Shown here piece by piece: positions 18,870 to 28,518 of a stretch of 64,000 nucleotides of DNA (position 1 is its first letter; the number at the start of each line of letters is the position of its first letter). Origin of the DNA: Streptomyces iranensis. Its GTDB lineage: Bacteria > Actinomycetota > Actinomycetes > Streptomycetales > Streptomycetaceae. Location: positions 1-64,000 of the forward strand of contig NZ_JAGGLR010000021.1 of the NCBI RefSeq assembly GCF_017874715.1, written 5' to 3'. Under the pieces are notes generated by a model that saw nothing but the letters and a program-made list of their open reading frames with translations, was not told where the DNA came from and did not search any database. A program made the translations under genes and the position numbers.

Positions 18870-19790
18870 CTACTTCCAGCTGCTGCCGGTCAGCAGTTCG
18901 TAGGCCTCCGCGTACTTCCGGTGCGTCCGCTCGACGACCTCCGCCGGGAGCGGGGGCGGCGGCTGCTCGCCGGCGCGGTCCCAGCCGGAGGCCGGGGAGG
19001 TCAGCCAGTCGCGGACGTACTGCTTGTCGAAGGACGGCTGCGCATGGCCGGGCTCCCACTGGTCGGCAGGCCAGAAGCGGGAGGAGTCCGGGGTCAGTAC
19101 CTCGTCGGCGAGCACCGGCTCGGCGCTCTCCACGCCCAGGGTCGCCTCCGCGTAGCCGAACTCGAACTTGGTGTCGGCGAGGATGATCCCCCGGGCGCGG
19201 GAGATCTCCCGGGCCCGGTTGTAGACGGCGAGGGTGGCCTGGCGCAGCTGGGCGGCGGGCTCGGCGCCGATGCGGTGGGCCACTTCTTCGTACGCCACGT
19301 TCTCGTCGTGCTCGCCGACCGCGGCCTTGGTGGCCGGGGTGAAGATCGGGGAGGGCAGCTCGGAGCCGTCGGTCAGCCCCTCGGGGAGGGCGATTCCGCA
19401 CACCGTGCGGGTCTCGCGGTACTCGGCCAGGCCGGAGCCGGTCAGATAGCCGCGCGCGACGCATTCGACCGGGACCATCCGCAGCGACCGGCACACCAGG
19501 GTCCGGCCCTCCCAGTCGGCGGGGGCGCCGGCGGGCAGCTCGGTGGACAGGACGTGGTTGGGGACGAGGTCGGCGAGCAGATCGAACCACCAGAGGGAGA
19601 GCTGGGTGAGGATCTTGCCCTTCTCGGGGATCTCGGTCGGCAGGACCCAGTCGTAGGCGGAAATCCGGTCGCTGGCGACCATGACGAGCTCACCGCGCCC
19701 GTTCTGGTAGAGGTCGCGCACCTTGCCGGTGTGCAGGTGCCGAAGGCCCGGAACCTCGACCGGCTCGGGCTTCTCAACGAATCCGGACAC
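18870..19790 (-). CDS. purC: SAICAR synthase
   Basis: 306 residues from the GTG at 19790, which has AGGAGG four to five bases upstream; the frame reads back to 19946 without homology. It ligates aspartate to CAIR, step eight of the pathway in the PurK/PurE order. Motifs include 'HTGKVRDLYQ' near the N-terminus, 'VASDRISAYDWVLPTEIPEKG', 'VECVARGYLTGSG' and 'ADTKFEFGY'. The length is typical of the actinobacterial enzyme. It is divergent from the oxidoreductase gene. Confidence 0.96.
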   Translation of the reverse strand: MSGFVEKPEPVEVPGLRHLHTGKVRDLYQNGRGELVMVASDRISAYDWVLPTEIPEKGKILTQLSLWWFDLLADLVPNHVLSTELPAGAPADWEGRTLVCRSLRMVPVECVARGYLTGSGLAEYRETRTVCGIALPEGLTDGSELPSPIFTPATKAAVGEHDENVAYEEVAHRIGAEPAAQLRQATLAVYNRAREISRARGIILADTKFEFGYAEATLGVESAEPVLADEVLTPDSSRFWPADQWEPGHAQPSFDKQYVRDWLTSPASGWDRAGEQPPPPLPAEVVERTHRKYAEAYELLTGSSWK

Positions 19791-19972
19791 GCTTCCTCCT
19801 GGTGTTTTTGTCCAAGCCCCCTCGATTCTGCCGCACGGAACGGCGGCGACCTGCGGCGGGGCGCGGGGCCGCAGGGGTGCGGCGTTCCGGGTTCCGCTTC
19901 CGGCCGGTTCGAACACGTCGTACGAGGAACTCGTGCGGAAGGACACACATGGAGCGGGTGGGGAGGTGCGGG

Positions 19973-21424
19973 ATGGCCGACGCGGCGATCGTGGGCAGCG
20001 GGCCCAACGGGCTCGCGGCCGCCGTCACCCTGGCCCGCGCCGGGCTGCGGGTGGCGGTGTACGAGGCCGCCGCCGACATCGGCGGCGGGCTGCGCACCCA
20101 GCCGCTCTTCGACCCGGAGATCGCCCACGACATCTGCTCGGCGGTCCACCCCATGGCGCCCGCCTCCCGCTTCTTCCGCGAGTTCGGCCTGGCCGTGCGC
20201 GGGGTTGAGCTGCTGACGCCCGAGGTCTCCTACGCCCATCCGCTGGACGGCGGCCGCGCCGCGCTCGCCCACCACGATCTGGAGACCACCTGCGCCGGGC
20301 TCGGCCCGGACGGGGAGCGCTGGCGGCGGCTGATGGCTCCGCTGGTGCGGCACAGCGAGGGCGTGGTCGACTTCATCCTCTCCGGGCAGCGCGCCCTCCC
20401 CCGCGATCCGGTGGCACCGCTGCTGCTGGCCCCCCGGATCCTCGTCCACGGCACCCGGCTCGGTGCCGCCCGCTTCACCGGTGAGGCGGCGTCCGCCCTG
20501 CTCACCGGGGTCGCCGCCCATGCCGTGGGCGAGCTGCCCAGCCTGGCCGGCGGCGCGGTGGCGGCCCTGCTCGGGCATCTGGCCCACGGCCCCGGCTGGC
20601 CGCTGCCGCGCGGCGGCAGCGCGCGGATCGCCGAAGCCATGGTGGACGACATCACCGCGCACGGCGGCACCTTCCACACCGGGCGCGCGATCGACGACCT
20701 CCGTGAGCTGGACGGTTATCGCGCGGTGCTGCTCGACACCGGTGTTCCGGGGCTGCTGGACATCGCCGGGCGCGCGCTGCCCGACCGCTACGTCCGGGCG
20801 CTGCGGCGGTTCCGCTACGGACCGGCCGCCGCCAAGGCCGACTTCCTGGTCAGCGAGCCGATCCCGTGGGCCGACCCCGCCGTGGGCCGCGCCGGGACCG
20901 TACACCTGGGCGGCGCCCATGCCGAGCTGGTCCGGGAGGAGAACCGGACCGCACGCGGGGCCCGCAGCCGGGCGCCCTTCGTCCTGCTCGTCGACCCGGC
21001 CGTCACCGACCCCGGGCGCGCCCGGCCCGGCAGGCGCCCGGTGTGGGCCTACGCCCATATGCCGAACGGCGACGACACCGATCCGGTGGAGCTCATCCGC
21101 TCCCGGATCGAGGCGTACGCCCCCGGCTTCGGCGACACGGTGCTCGCGGCGCGCGGGATGTCGGGGCGGGACCTGGAGGCGTACGACCCCAACGACGTGG
21201 GCGGGGACATCGGCTCGGGCGCGATGACGATCCGGCAGAGCCTCGCCCGGCCGGTGCCCCGCCTCGACCCGTACCGCACCCCGCTGCCCGGCCTCTTCCT
21301 CTGCTCATCCGCGACCCCGCCGGGGCCGGGGGTCCATGGGATGTGCGGCTACCTGGCGGCCCGGTCGGCGCTACGGCATCGTTTCGGGATCCGGAAGCCG
21401 CCGCGCCTGGCTCCGATGGCGTAG
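19973..21424 (+). CDS. Phytoene-desaturase-like FAD-dependent oxidoreductase
   Basis: 483 residues from ATG 19973, with GGGGAGG about seven bases upstream; a second ATG at 19949 is possible. The N-terminus is an FAD Rossmann fold, 'MADAAIVGSGPNGLAAAVTL' (GxGxxG), followed by the acidic residue in 'VAVYEAA' and 'IGGGLRT'. The C-terminus has 'PGLFLCSSATPPGPGVHGMCGYLAA', typical of CrtI-like oxidoreductases. No carotenoid genes lie nearby, so the substrate is unknown; many relatives are annotated only as NAD(P)/FAD-dependent oxidoreductases. Confidence 0.88.
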   Translation: MADAAIVGSGPNGLAAAVTLARAGLRVAVYEAAADIGGGLRTQPLFDPEIAHDICSAVHPMAPASRFFREFGLAVRGVELLTPEVSYAHPLDGGRAALAHHDLETTCAGLGPDGERWRRLMAPLVRHSEGVVDFILSGQRALPRDPVAPLLLAPRILVHGTRLGAARFTGEAASALLTGVAAHAVGELPSLAGGAVAALLGHLAHGPGWPLPRGGSARIAEAMVDDITAHGGTFHTGRAIDDLRELDGYRAVLLDTGVPGLLDIAGRALPDRYVRALRRFRYGPAAAKADFLVSEPIPWADPAVGRAGTVHLGGAHAELVREENRTARGARSRAPFVLLVDPAVTDPGRARPGRRPVWAYAHMPNGDDTDPVELIRSRIEAYAPGFGDTVLAARGMSGRDLEAYDPNDVGGDIGSGAMTIRQSLARPVPRLDPYRTPLPGLFLCSSATPPGPGVHGMCGYLAARSALRHRFGIRKPPRLAPMA

Positions 21425-22200
21425 GGGGCGCCCAGCGGGTCTTTCCCCTCCCCGCCCCTTCCCTCAACTGGGGCCCCGCCCCAGACCCCGGGGAGCAGAA
21501 ACTGGAGCCCCGCCCCAGACCCCGAGGCCCAGGGGCGGAGGCCCGCTGCCCAGCAGGGCAGGGAGGAGAAAGCCGCCCCACACCGGCCACCGGCCAAACG
21601 GCACCCGACGGATCGTGACACCAGCGGCGAAACACTCCCCAACCCGCCCCTTCCCGAAACTGGGGCCCCGCCCCAGACCCCGAGGCCCAGGGGCGGAGAG
21701 CCTCTGGTAGCGGGGCGGGGAGGGGGAAGCCCCTCCACCGGCCGCGGGCCAGGCGGCGCCCGACGGGTCGTGACGCCCGCGGCGGGCAGAGCATCGAGAT
21801 GCGGCCCCGCCGCGTGATGGCGCTCCGCCGCGTGATGGCGCTCCGCCGCGTGGTGCGGCCCCACCGCATAGCGCGGCCCCACCGCATGGTGGAGCTCCGA
21901 CGCGTGATGGGGCCCCGACGCATGGCGCGACCCCACCGCATAGCGCGACCCCACCGCATGGCGCGACCCCACCGCATGGCGCAGCCCCACCGCATGGCGC
22001 AGCCCCACCGCATGGCGCAGCCCCACCGCATGGCGCAGCCCCACCGCATGGCGCGACCCCACCGCATGGCGCGGCCCCACCGCATGGCGCGGCCCCACCG
22101 CATAGCGGGGCCGCACCAGATCTCGGGGTCCAGGGGCGGGGCCCCTGGTAGCGGGAAGGGGCGGGGAGGGGAAAGCATCCGTGGTTCGGCGGGCACCGCC
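21425..22200. repeat. Repeat-rich non-coding tract between convergent genes
   Basis: 776 bases without a credible gene. It contains several copies of a GC-rich element with the cores 'tggggccccgccccagaccc' (21470, 21661) and 'gaggcccaggggcgga' (about 21524, 21682), plus 'ggggcggggagggg' (21711, 22155). The centre is an 18-bp tandem array, listed separately. Long frames crossing it are by-products of the repeat. It lies downstream of both flanking genes. Confidence 0.75.
21802..22125. repeat. 18-bp tandem repeat array, about 18 units
   Basis: A minisatellite of about 18 contiguous 18-bp units, consensus CCCCACCGCATGGCGCRN. The central eight units or so (about 21940-22090) are nearly identical. 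The ends have diverged toward 'ctccgccgcgtgatggcg'. Because 18 is a multiple of three, all frames stay open: plus-strand reading gives RPHRMA/QPHRMA units. I see no start, ribosome site or conserved flank to suggest it is translated. Confidence 0.9.
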
Positions 22201-23700
22201 TCAGCCCCGCTTGCAGATGCGATCCAGCAGATTCGCCGTGGCCTTCTGGATCCGCTCATCCGTATGCCCCGGACGATCCAGCGCGGGCGACCACGCGAAC
22301 GTCCCCGACGCGAATACCAACGCGCCGCTCGGCGCCCGGTACAGCGACGTTTCCTGGTGGCGGGTCACCCGCTCCGTGTCCTCGTACGGGGAGTGGGCCA
22401 GGAGGATGCGGCGGAGGTGGTCGGGGAGGGCGGTGCGGGGGAAGTAGCGGTCGGCCTCGCCCGCGACCAGGCCGGGCAGTTCGTCGCCCTCCTCCGCGTC
22501 CGTGGCCTCCCACAGCCAGTGGCCCGCGTTGCGCACGATCAGCGGGCTCGGCTCGGGCACCCGGCCCGCGTACTGGATGCCGATCAGCTGCTGCTCGGGC
22601 GCGGTCTCCCGCCAGAGTGCCGAGCGGCCGGGGCCGCGGCGCTTGCGGCAGGTCAGCAGCCGGGCCGGGCCGGAGGGCGAGGGGGCGAGCTCGACCTGCC
22701 AGTACATGGTGTTCGCGGAGAGGAAGACCAGCGAGGTGCCGCTGTCGCGGGCCGCCTCCACGGTGTGGCGCATCGGCGCCGACCAGTACTCGTCATGGCC
22801 GGGGAAGACCAGCCCCCGGTAGCGGGTGGGGTCGACGCTTCCCGCGTGCAGGTCGCGCATCTCGGCGTAGGCCAGGTCGTAGCCGTAGCGCTCGGCCCAG
22901 CGGATGAAGTCGTAGGCGTGCCCCACATGGAGGGGCAGCCCCGCGCCCGCGTACGGCCGGTCGAAGGAGACCGTGGTGGCCGCCTCCGACTCGCCCAGCA
23001 GCTTTCCCCGCTCGTCCCAGGCGTGGTAGAGGCTGGCGCCGGTCCGGCCGTCCTCCGGGTAGAGGTTGTACGCCTGCCAGGTGAGGTCGGGCAGGACGAG
23101 GAGGAGGTCGGCGGGGCGGCTGTCGCGGACGGTGAACGGGATGTGGCTGCGGTAGCCGTCCAGGGTGGTCAGCACCGCGACATACGCGCCGGGCTTCCAG
23201 TACGAGGGGATCTGCATCCGCCAGGACAGCCACCAGTGGTGGCAGGAGACGGTGCGGTCGGCGGTGAGCGGGGGCGGCTGGACGATCCCGGACAGCCGGG
23301 GGCTGGTGGTGATCTTCAGCGCGCCGGTGGCGTCGTAGTAGCCGATGCGGTAGATGTCCACGCTGAACTGCTGGGGCGGGTCCACCGTGATCCGGAAGTC
23401 GATGGCCTCGCCGGGGGCCGCCGCGGAGGTGGAGGGGAAGCCCTTGATCTGCCGGTGGACATCGTCGGCCGTGCGGGGCCCGGGGATCCTTGCGGGGCCC
23501 CGCGCGCCGGTCCGCTCGGCCGCCCGGGGGTCGGCCCCGGAGAGATGGACGTCGTCGACGTACCACGGGACCACCCGCCCGGTGTCGTCGAAGTAGTTCT
23601 CACTGTCGCGCAGCCAGGGCAGCGGGCCCTGGCCGAAAGGATCCGTCACCGCGTGAGCGAGCGCTCCCGACTCCCAGCGCCGGATCTGGTCCGTCCCCAC
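22201..23700 (-). CDS. N,N-dimethylformamidase large-subunit-like protein
   Basis: 499 residues from the GTG at 23700, with GGGAGGGGAG about six bases upstream. The sequence fits the family built around the C-terminal domain of N,N-dimethylformamidase beta subunit. An N-terminal beta-rich part has 'FRITVDPPQQFSVDIYRIGYY'. A glutamine-amidotransferase-like fold follows, with 'GLVFPGHDEYWS' and 'SLVFLSANTMYWQVEL'. No signal peptide is obvious. Dimethylformamide hydrolysis itself is not established for such homologues, so the substrate is unknown. It is convergent with the tandem-repeat tract. Confidence 0.8.
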   Translation of the reverse strand: MGTDQIRRWESGALAHAVTDPFGQGPLPWLRDSENYFDDTGRVVPWYVDDVHLSGADPRAAERTGARGPARIPGPRTADDVHRQIKGFPSTSAAAPGEAIDFRITVDPPQQFSVDIYRIGYYDATGALKITTSPRLSGIVQPPPLTADRTVSCHHWWLSWRMQIPSYWKPGAYVAVLTTLDGYRSHIPFTVRDSRPADLLLVLPDLTWQAYNLYPEDGRTGASLYHAWDERGKLLGESEAATTVSFDRPYAGAGLPLHVGHAYDFIRWAERYGYDLAYAEMRDLHAGSVDPTRYRGLVFPGHDEYWSAPMRHTVEAARDSGTSLVFLSANTMYWQVELAPSPSGPARLLTCRKRRGPGRSALWRETAPEQQLIGIQYAGRVPEPSPLIVRNAGHWLWEATDAEEGDELPGLVAGEADRYFPRTALPDHLRRILLAHSPYEDTERVTRHQETSLYRAPSGALVFASGTFAWSPALDRPGHTDERIQKATANLLDRICKRG

Positions 23701-23973
23701 AACTGCTCCCCTCCCTGCGTACCCGGCGGCGCCACGCCTCGCTGTCCTCGCACACCGCACCGCCGCGGGTCCGGCCTTGTGGGCCGGGCTGCGGGGCCGG
23801 GCTCGCGGTTCGGGCCGGTTGGGCCGGAACTCCTGGGCCGGGTGACAGCGACCGGTCCAAGCACATCACATTACGCACCTACTCCATCACCGATAGTCGC
23901 TAATTTGCTGGAACAGACACCGAACGCGCGACAAGGGTGGACATAGGAGCGGTATTGGGCGGACTCCGCGCCG

Positions 23974-25830
23974 CTACACCAGCCGGACGGGCTTCTCCGG
24001 GCGGACCCCCACCTCGCCGAGCCAGGCGCGCAGCGGCCCGTCGTCACCGTCCTCCACCAGGCTCAGCACCGGATGGGCCAGGTCGGCCCGCCGCCGCCCG
24101 CCGACGAGCAGCGCGGGCCCGTCCAGCCAGTCGAGGCCGGGGGCCGCGCCCGCGGTGTCCACGGCGGCGCAGCAGACCATGGCGGTGACATGGTCGGCGA
24201 GCAGCTCCCGGCCGGTGCGGGGCGGCTGGAGCGGGAACGCCGGGGCGAAGCCGTCGATCCACGGGTCGCCGCCGGAGCCGCCCGCGGGCCCTTCGGCCCC
24301 CGCCGCGGGGCCCTGGCCGTGTGCCCGGGTGGCGGCGGCCTCCTCCCGGGCCACCTCGACGCTGAGCCGGGCGGCGAGGCGGGGGGCGCCGCCCTCGGTG
24401 GAGTCGGCGGGGCCGGCCGGGGCGGCGGTGAGCCGGTCGATGACCCGGGCCAGGGTGGCCGGGGCGGGCCCGCTCGCGCGGGCCGGTGCCGGGGCGGCGC
24501 CGACGGGCTCCTGGACGTCGTCACACTCGTCCAGGAGCCGGTTCAGCCGGGCGGCCTCCTGCCGCCACTTGCGGTCCACGACCTCCTCCGGATACGCGCC
24601 CCAGTCGACCGGGGACCAGTCGGGGCCCGGCTCCGGCGGGCCGCCGTGGAAGAGGCGGGCGGCGAGCAGCGAGGTGGCCTCGTCCATCGCCCCGGGCTCC
24701 TCCAGCAGATCGCAGGCCGGACGCTCGCTCAGCCGGGAGGTGAACCCCTCGGCGAGCCGGTCGCGGCGGGAGAGCTCGGTGAGCGCCGAGACGACGCCCG
24801 CGTCCAGCCGGGAGGGCCAGCGGCCCATCCGCCAGGCGGGCAGCGCGACCCGGGTCAGCAGCCGGTCCCAGCCCGCGTAGGCGAGGCCCACCTGCTCCTG
24901 GGCGACGATCCGCAGCCCGTAGTCGACCGTCTGGGCCCGCTCGGAGGCGGCCGCGGCGACCGCGCGCTCCATCTCGGCCGCGTGGTCGCGGCAGCCGCGC
25001 AGCAGCAGCCGGGCCACCCAGCCGACGAAGCCGAAGGCGGGCCGGCGCACCACCGCCACCAGGGCGGGCGCGGGCCCGGACGACGGCTCGCCGCCGCGGG
25101 CCGCGACGGCCACGGCGGCGTCAAGACCGCGCACGAAGCGGCGGGCGGAGGCTATGTCGGGGTGGACGGACGGGCCGGTGCCCGCCACCACCGGGGCGAG
25201 CAGCGCGCGCAGTTCGGCGACCCGCATCCACCACAGGAACGGCGAGCCGATCACCAGCACCGGCGCCTGCGGGGCGCCCCGCTCGGGGCGGTCCACGACC
25301 CGGTCCGCGCCGGCCGCCGGGCCGGGCCCTCTGGTGCCGCGTACCGGGCGGGGCTCCTCGACCGCGAGGGCGCCGCGGTCCCGGCGCTCCCGGCGGTGGG
25401 TGTGCGCCGGATGCGTACGGTCCTCCAGCCAGCTGTCGCAGTCGGGGGTGAGCGCTATGGCCGAGGGCGCGGGGACCTCCAGGCGCTCGGCCAGATCACG
25501 GATCAACTGGTAGAGGTCGGGCGCGGTCTCCTCGTCGATGGGCACCGTCGGGGTGAGCGCGGGCCTGGCCCGGACGACCACGGCGGCCACGGCCGCCGCC
25601 AGCAGCAGGACCACCAGGGCGCCCCCGGTCACCACCCAGCGCAGGGCCGTCCAGCCCTCGTCCTGGGAGCCGCCGATGCTGCCGGTGGCGCTTCCGGCCA
25701 GCAGCACGACGGCGGCGGCGGCCGGGAGGAGTGCGACCGCGAGCGCGGTACTCCGGATGCGCAGCACCGCGAGGGCGCGGGCACGCGCCGCCAGGGCACC
25801 TGCTTCGGGACCTGCCACGGTTCTCATCAC
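23974..25830 (-). CDS. Membrane protein resembling an inactive M48-type peptidase
   Basis: 618 residues; GTG 25830 and ATG 25827 are alternative starts. Two membrane helices (about 28-47 and 65-86) precede a cytoplasmic region. Segments such as 'DEETAPDLYQLIRDLAERLEVPAPSAIALTPDCDSWLED' look like the M48/HtpX fold, where a zinc HExxH motif would follow. No HExxH is present; only 'RDHAAEMERAVA' occupies a related place. The C-terminal half is Ala/Pro/Gly-rich and carries 'WIDGFAPAFPLQPPRTGRELL'. It is best seen as a diverged, probably non-catalytic membrane protein. The function is unknown. Confidence 0.65.
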   Translation of the reverse strand: MMRTVAGPEAGALAARARALAVLRIRSTALAVALLPAAAAVVLLAGSATGSIGGSQDEGWTALRWVVTGGALVVLLLAAAVAAVVVRARPALTPTVPIDEETAPDLYQLIRDLAERLEVPAPSAIALTPDCDSWLEDRTHPAHTHRRERRDRGALAVEEPRPVRGTRGPGPAAGADRVVDRPERGAPQAPVLVIGSPFLWWMRVAELRALLAPVVAGTGPSVHPDIASARRFVRGLDAAVAVAARGGEPSSGPAPALVAVVRRPAFGFVGWVARLLLRGCRDHAAEMERAVAAAASERAQTVDYGLRIVAQEQVGLAYAGWDRLLTRVALPAWRMGRWPSRLDAGVVSALTELSRRDRLAEGFTSRLSERPACDLLEEPGAMDEATSLLAARLFHGGPPEPGPDWSPVDWGAYPEEVVDRKWRQEAARLNRLLDECDDVQEPVGAAPAPARASGPAPATLARVIDRLTAAPAGPADSTEGGAPRLAARLSVEVAREEAAATRAHGQGPAAGAEGPAGGSGGDPWIDGFAPAFPLQPPRTGRELLADHVTAMVCCAAVDTAGAAPGLDWLDGPALLVGGRRRADLAHPVLSLVEDGDDGPLRAWLGEVGVRPEKPVRLV

Positions 25831-26166
25831 CCCCTACTGTCCGGCCGGTGTTTGAACAGCGGACGACGGCGGCGTTGTTTTCTCCCCACCCACTGTCGCA
25901 CCGGCCGCCGACTCCGCAATGCCGGTGGGCCAGTTGCCGCACCTCGCCTGAGCGGCACACTAGTTGGGGGGCGGGCGTGCGTCAGCAGGATGCGGAACCG
26001 CTCACCCAATGGAATGGCCTTGGGTAAAACCGGGAACTTCGCGATGGCGACGCCTGGCCCCGTGTGAACAGGCGGAAGCGGCCATCCGGACCGTTCACCG
26101 GCCCGCTCGAGCCCCTGGTTGAGACACTTCTTACAGCCGTCCCCGGTTCTGCTTGACGAACCGGCT
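25831..26166. promoter_or_regulatory. Upstream region of the M48-like membrane gene
   Basis: 336 bases between the purD stop and the start of the membrane protein gene, both minus strand. No gene is visible. No strong hairpin closes purD, so readthrough is possible. I cannot identify promoter hexamers with confidence. Confidence 0.35.
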
Positions 26167-27432
26167 TCACGAATCCGCTTCGGCGGCCGCCTTCGCCGCG
26201 ATGTCGGAGCGGTGGTGGGAGCCCTCCAGGCCGATCCGGCCCACCGCGCGGTACGCCCGCTCACGCGCCTTCGCCAGGTCGGAGCCGGTCGCGGTGACGG
26301 AGAGCACCCGGCCGCCCGCGCTCACCACCTCACCGGACGCGCCGTCCCGCTTGGTGCCCGCGTGCAGGACGTACGCCTTGGGGCCGTCCTTCTCGGCCAC
26401 CTCGTCCAGCCCGGTGATCGGGTCGCCGGTGCGGGGGGTGCCCGGGTAGTTGTGCGAGGCGAGGACCACGGTCACGGCGGCGCCGTCGCTCCAGCGCAGC
26501 GGCGGCTCGGCCTCCAGCCGTCCGGTGGCGGCGGCGAGCAGCACCGCGGCCAGCGGGGTCTTCAGCCGGGCCAGCACCACCTGGGTCTCCGGGTCGCCGA
26601 AGCGCGCGTTGAACTCGATCACGCGCACACCCCGCGAGGTGATCGCCAGGCCCGCGTACAGCAGCCCGGAGAAGGGCGTGCCGCGGCGGCGCAGCTCGTC
26701 GACGGTGGGCCGGCAGACCGTGGCCACGACCTCGTCCACCAGGGCGGGGTCCGCCCAGGGCAGCGGGGAGTACGCGCCCATGCCGCCGGTGTTCGGGCCC
26801 TCGTCGCCGTCGTGGGCGCGCTTGAAGTCCTGGGCGGGCTGGAGCGGGACCACGGTCTCGCCGTCGGTGATCGCGAAGAGGGAGACCTCCGGGCCGTCCA
26901 GGAACTCCTCGATCACCACCCGGCCGCAGGCCAGCGCGTGTGCGCGAGCGGTCTCGACGTCCTCGGTCACCACGACGCCCTTGCCCGCGGCGAGGCCGTC
27001 GTCCTTGACGACGTACGGGGGGCCGAAGGCGTCCAGCGCCTCGTCGACCTCGGCGGGGCCGGTGCACACATAGGCGCGGGCGGTGGGCACGCCCGCCGCC
27101 GCCATCACGTCCTTGGCGAACGCCTTGGAGCCCTCGAGCCGCGCGGCCTCCGCGGACGGTCCGAAGGCCGGGATCCCGCGCTCGCGCACAGCGTCGGCCA
27201 CCCCCGCCACGAGGGGGGCCTCCGGCCCCACGACCACCAGGCCCGCCCCCAGGGAGGCGGCGAGGTCGGCGACGGCGGCACCGTCGAGCGCGTCGACCGC
27301 GTGCAGCTCGGCCACCTCGGCGATGCCGGCGTTGCCGGGGGCGCAGTGCAGTGCGGTGACGTCGGGGTCGAGGGAGAGAGCGCGGCACAGGGCATGTTCG
27401 CGGGCGCCGCCGCCGATGACGAGGACCTTCAC
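26167..27432 (-). CDS. purD: Phosphoribosylamine-glycine ligase (GAR synthetase)
   Basis: 421 residues from GTG 27432, giving 'MKVLVIGGGAREHALCRAL', the family N-terminus; another GTG three codons upstream is possible. This ATP-grasp enzyme joins glycine to phosphoribosylamine, step two of purine synthesis. Visible motifs are 'FGPSAEAARLEGSKAFAKD', 'YVVKDDGLAAGKGVVV', 'PNTGGMGAYSPLPW', 'EFNARFGDPETQVVL' and 'SHNYPGTPRTGD'. Instability of its substrate makes coordination with PurF important. It is divergent from the SLATT-like gene. Confidence 0.96.
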   Translation of the reverse strand: MKVLVIGGGAREHALCRALSLDPDVTALHCAPGNAGIAEVAELHAVDALDGAAVADLAASLGAGLVVVGPEAPLVAGVADAVRERGIPAFGPSAEAARLEGSKAFAKDVMAAAGVPTARAYVCTGPAEVDEALDAFGPPYVVKDDGLAAGKGVVVTEDVETARAHALACGRVVIEEFLDGPEVSLFAITDGETVVPLQPAQDFKRAHDGDEGPNTGGMGAYSPLPWADPALVDEVVATVCRPTVDELRRRGTPFSGLLYAGLAITSRGVRVIEFNARFGDPETQVVLARLKTPLAAVLLAAATGRLEAEPPLRWSDGAAVTVVLASHNYPGTPRTGDPITGLDEVAEKDGPKAYVLHAGTKRDGASGEVVSAGGRVLSVTATGSDLAKARERAYRAVGRIGLEGSHHRSDIAAKAAAEADS

Positions 27433-27695
27433 GGTAGGCACCCTATTGCCTGGGGCGACGGGCGCTGTGCGGCGGGGGCCGCGGCGCGGTTCGGCCGGGA
27501 GCCCCGTGCGAGCCCCTGCGCCGTGAGCGGGGCCACTCTTTTGGGTGAGGAGTGGGCGGTCCTATACCCGATGGGGCAGCCCTTACGGGCTGAAATCCGG
27601 TGATCGGGTCCTCGTGGCCAGCCGTTCGGCGGTAGGAATGGTGGTCGCGCGTCAGCCGCGCGCAGGAGAAACGCCGCCGCAGAGGGAGTCGCACG

Positions 27696-28430
27696 GTGAG
27701 TCAGCCGGAGATGCAGCCCGAGGGGCTCCCTCGGCAGGAGGGTGCGAGGAAACAGGGTGACCTGCTCGGCCGTCCCTTCCCGCACGGCGACTGGGGGGAG
27801 CCCGCGGAGCGGCTCGACGAGTTGTACCAGTGGGTGGAGGAGGGCGCGCTGGAGGTCGCCGGGTGGTACCTCGCCGACCGGGTGTGGAAGCGGCGGGCCG
27901 CCCGGGTGCTGCGGGCGGGGGCCGCGGTGGCGGGGGTCGTGGGGGCCGTACTGCCGCTGCTGGATCTGAACGGAACGCTGGACGGCGGCGCCGGATGGGG
28001 CGCGCTGGCGCTGCTGCTGGCGGTCGCGTGCGTCGGCGGCGACCGGTTCTTCGGGCTGACGTCCGGCTGGATGCGGGACATGGCCACGGCGCAGGCGGTG
28101 CAGCGGCGGCTGGAGGCGCTGCAGTTCGACTGGGCGTCGGAGAGCGTGCGGGAGGTGCTGGGCCCGACCGAGGGCACCGCGAGCGAGGCCGTGGAGCGGT
28201 GTCTGTCGGTGCTGCGGCGGTTCTGCGAGGACGTGTCGGAGCTGATGCGGGCCGAGACCGCGGGCTGGATGGTGGACTTCGGATCCGGTTCTGCGCCGCT
28301 GGTCACGCAGTCGCTGATGGCCCAGGGCTCCCGTCCGGACAGCGGGAGCCCCGCGAGCCGCTTCCCGCTGCCGCCGGGCCCCGCCCGGCCCAATATGCCG
28401 CGGCAGCGTCCTCCCGAGCCGCCCCGCTGA
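27696..28430 (+). CDS. SLATT-like two-helix membrane protein
   Basis: 244 residues from GTG 27696 with GAGGGAG upstream. An amphipathic helix ('ELYQWVEEGALEVAGWYLADRVWKRRAAR') leads into a membrane hairpin (about residues 68-85 and 100-118). A long helix, 'MRDMATAQAVQRRLEALQFDWA', follows. The Pro-rich tail is disordered. This layout matches SLATT-domain proteins, which form putative pores and in some bacteria act as effectors tied to nucleotide or defence signalling. No partner sensor is visible next door, so a defence role is not supported here. Assignment is moderate. Confidence 0.65.
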   Translation: MSQPEMQPEGLPRQEGARKQGDLLGRPFPHGDWGEPAERLDELYQWVEEGALEVAGWYLADRVWKRRAARVLRAGAAVAGVVGAVLPLLDLNGTLDGGAGWGALALLLAVACVGGDRFFGLTSGWMRDMATAQAVQRRLEALQFDWASESVREVLGPTEGTASEAVERCLSVLRRFCEDVSELMRAETAGWMVDFGSGSAPLVTQSLMAQGSRPDSGSPASRFPLPPGPARPNMPRQRPPEPPR

Positions 28431-28518
28431 TGACGGCCGCGAGGCCGTCGGAGACCTCGCTGATGACGGCCGCGGGGCCTCCCGGAGACGGCGGTCAGCC
28501 CGTCGGTCAGCCCGGCGG

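Noticed and set aside
21802..22125. CRISPR array at the 18-bp repeats
   Set aside because: The repeats are contiguous with no unique spacers, the unit is too short, and no cas genes are present.
21799..23946. A 715-residue plus-strand frame across the 18-bp array and the formamidase-like gene
   Set aside because: The N-terminal part is translation of the tandem repeat and the rest is antisense to the DMF-like gene. No ribosome site is seen.
27696..28430. Defence island around the SLATT-like gene
   Set aside because: No nucleotide cyclase, nuclease, TIR or other defence partner is nearby; the neighbours are purD and a hypothetical gene.
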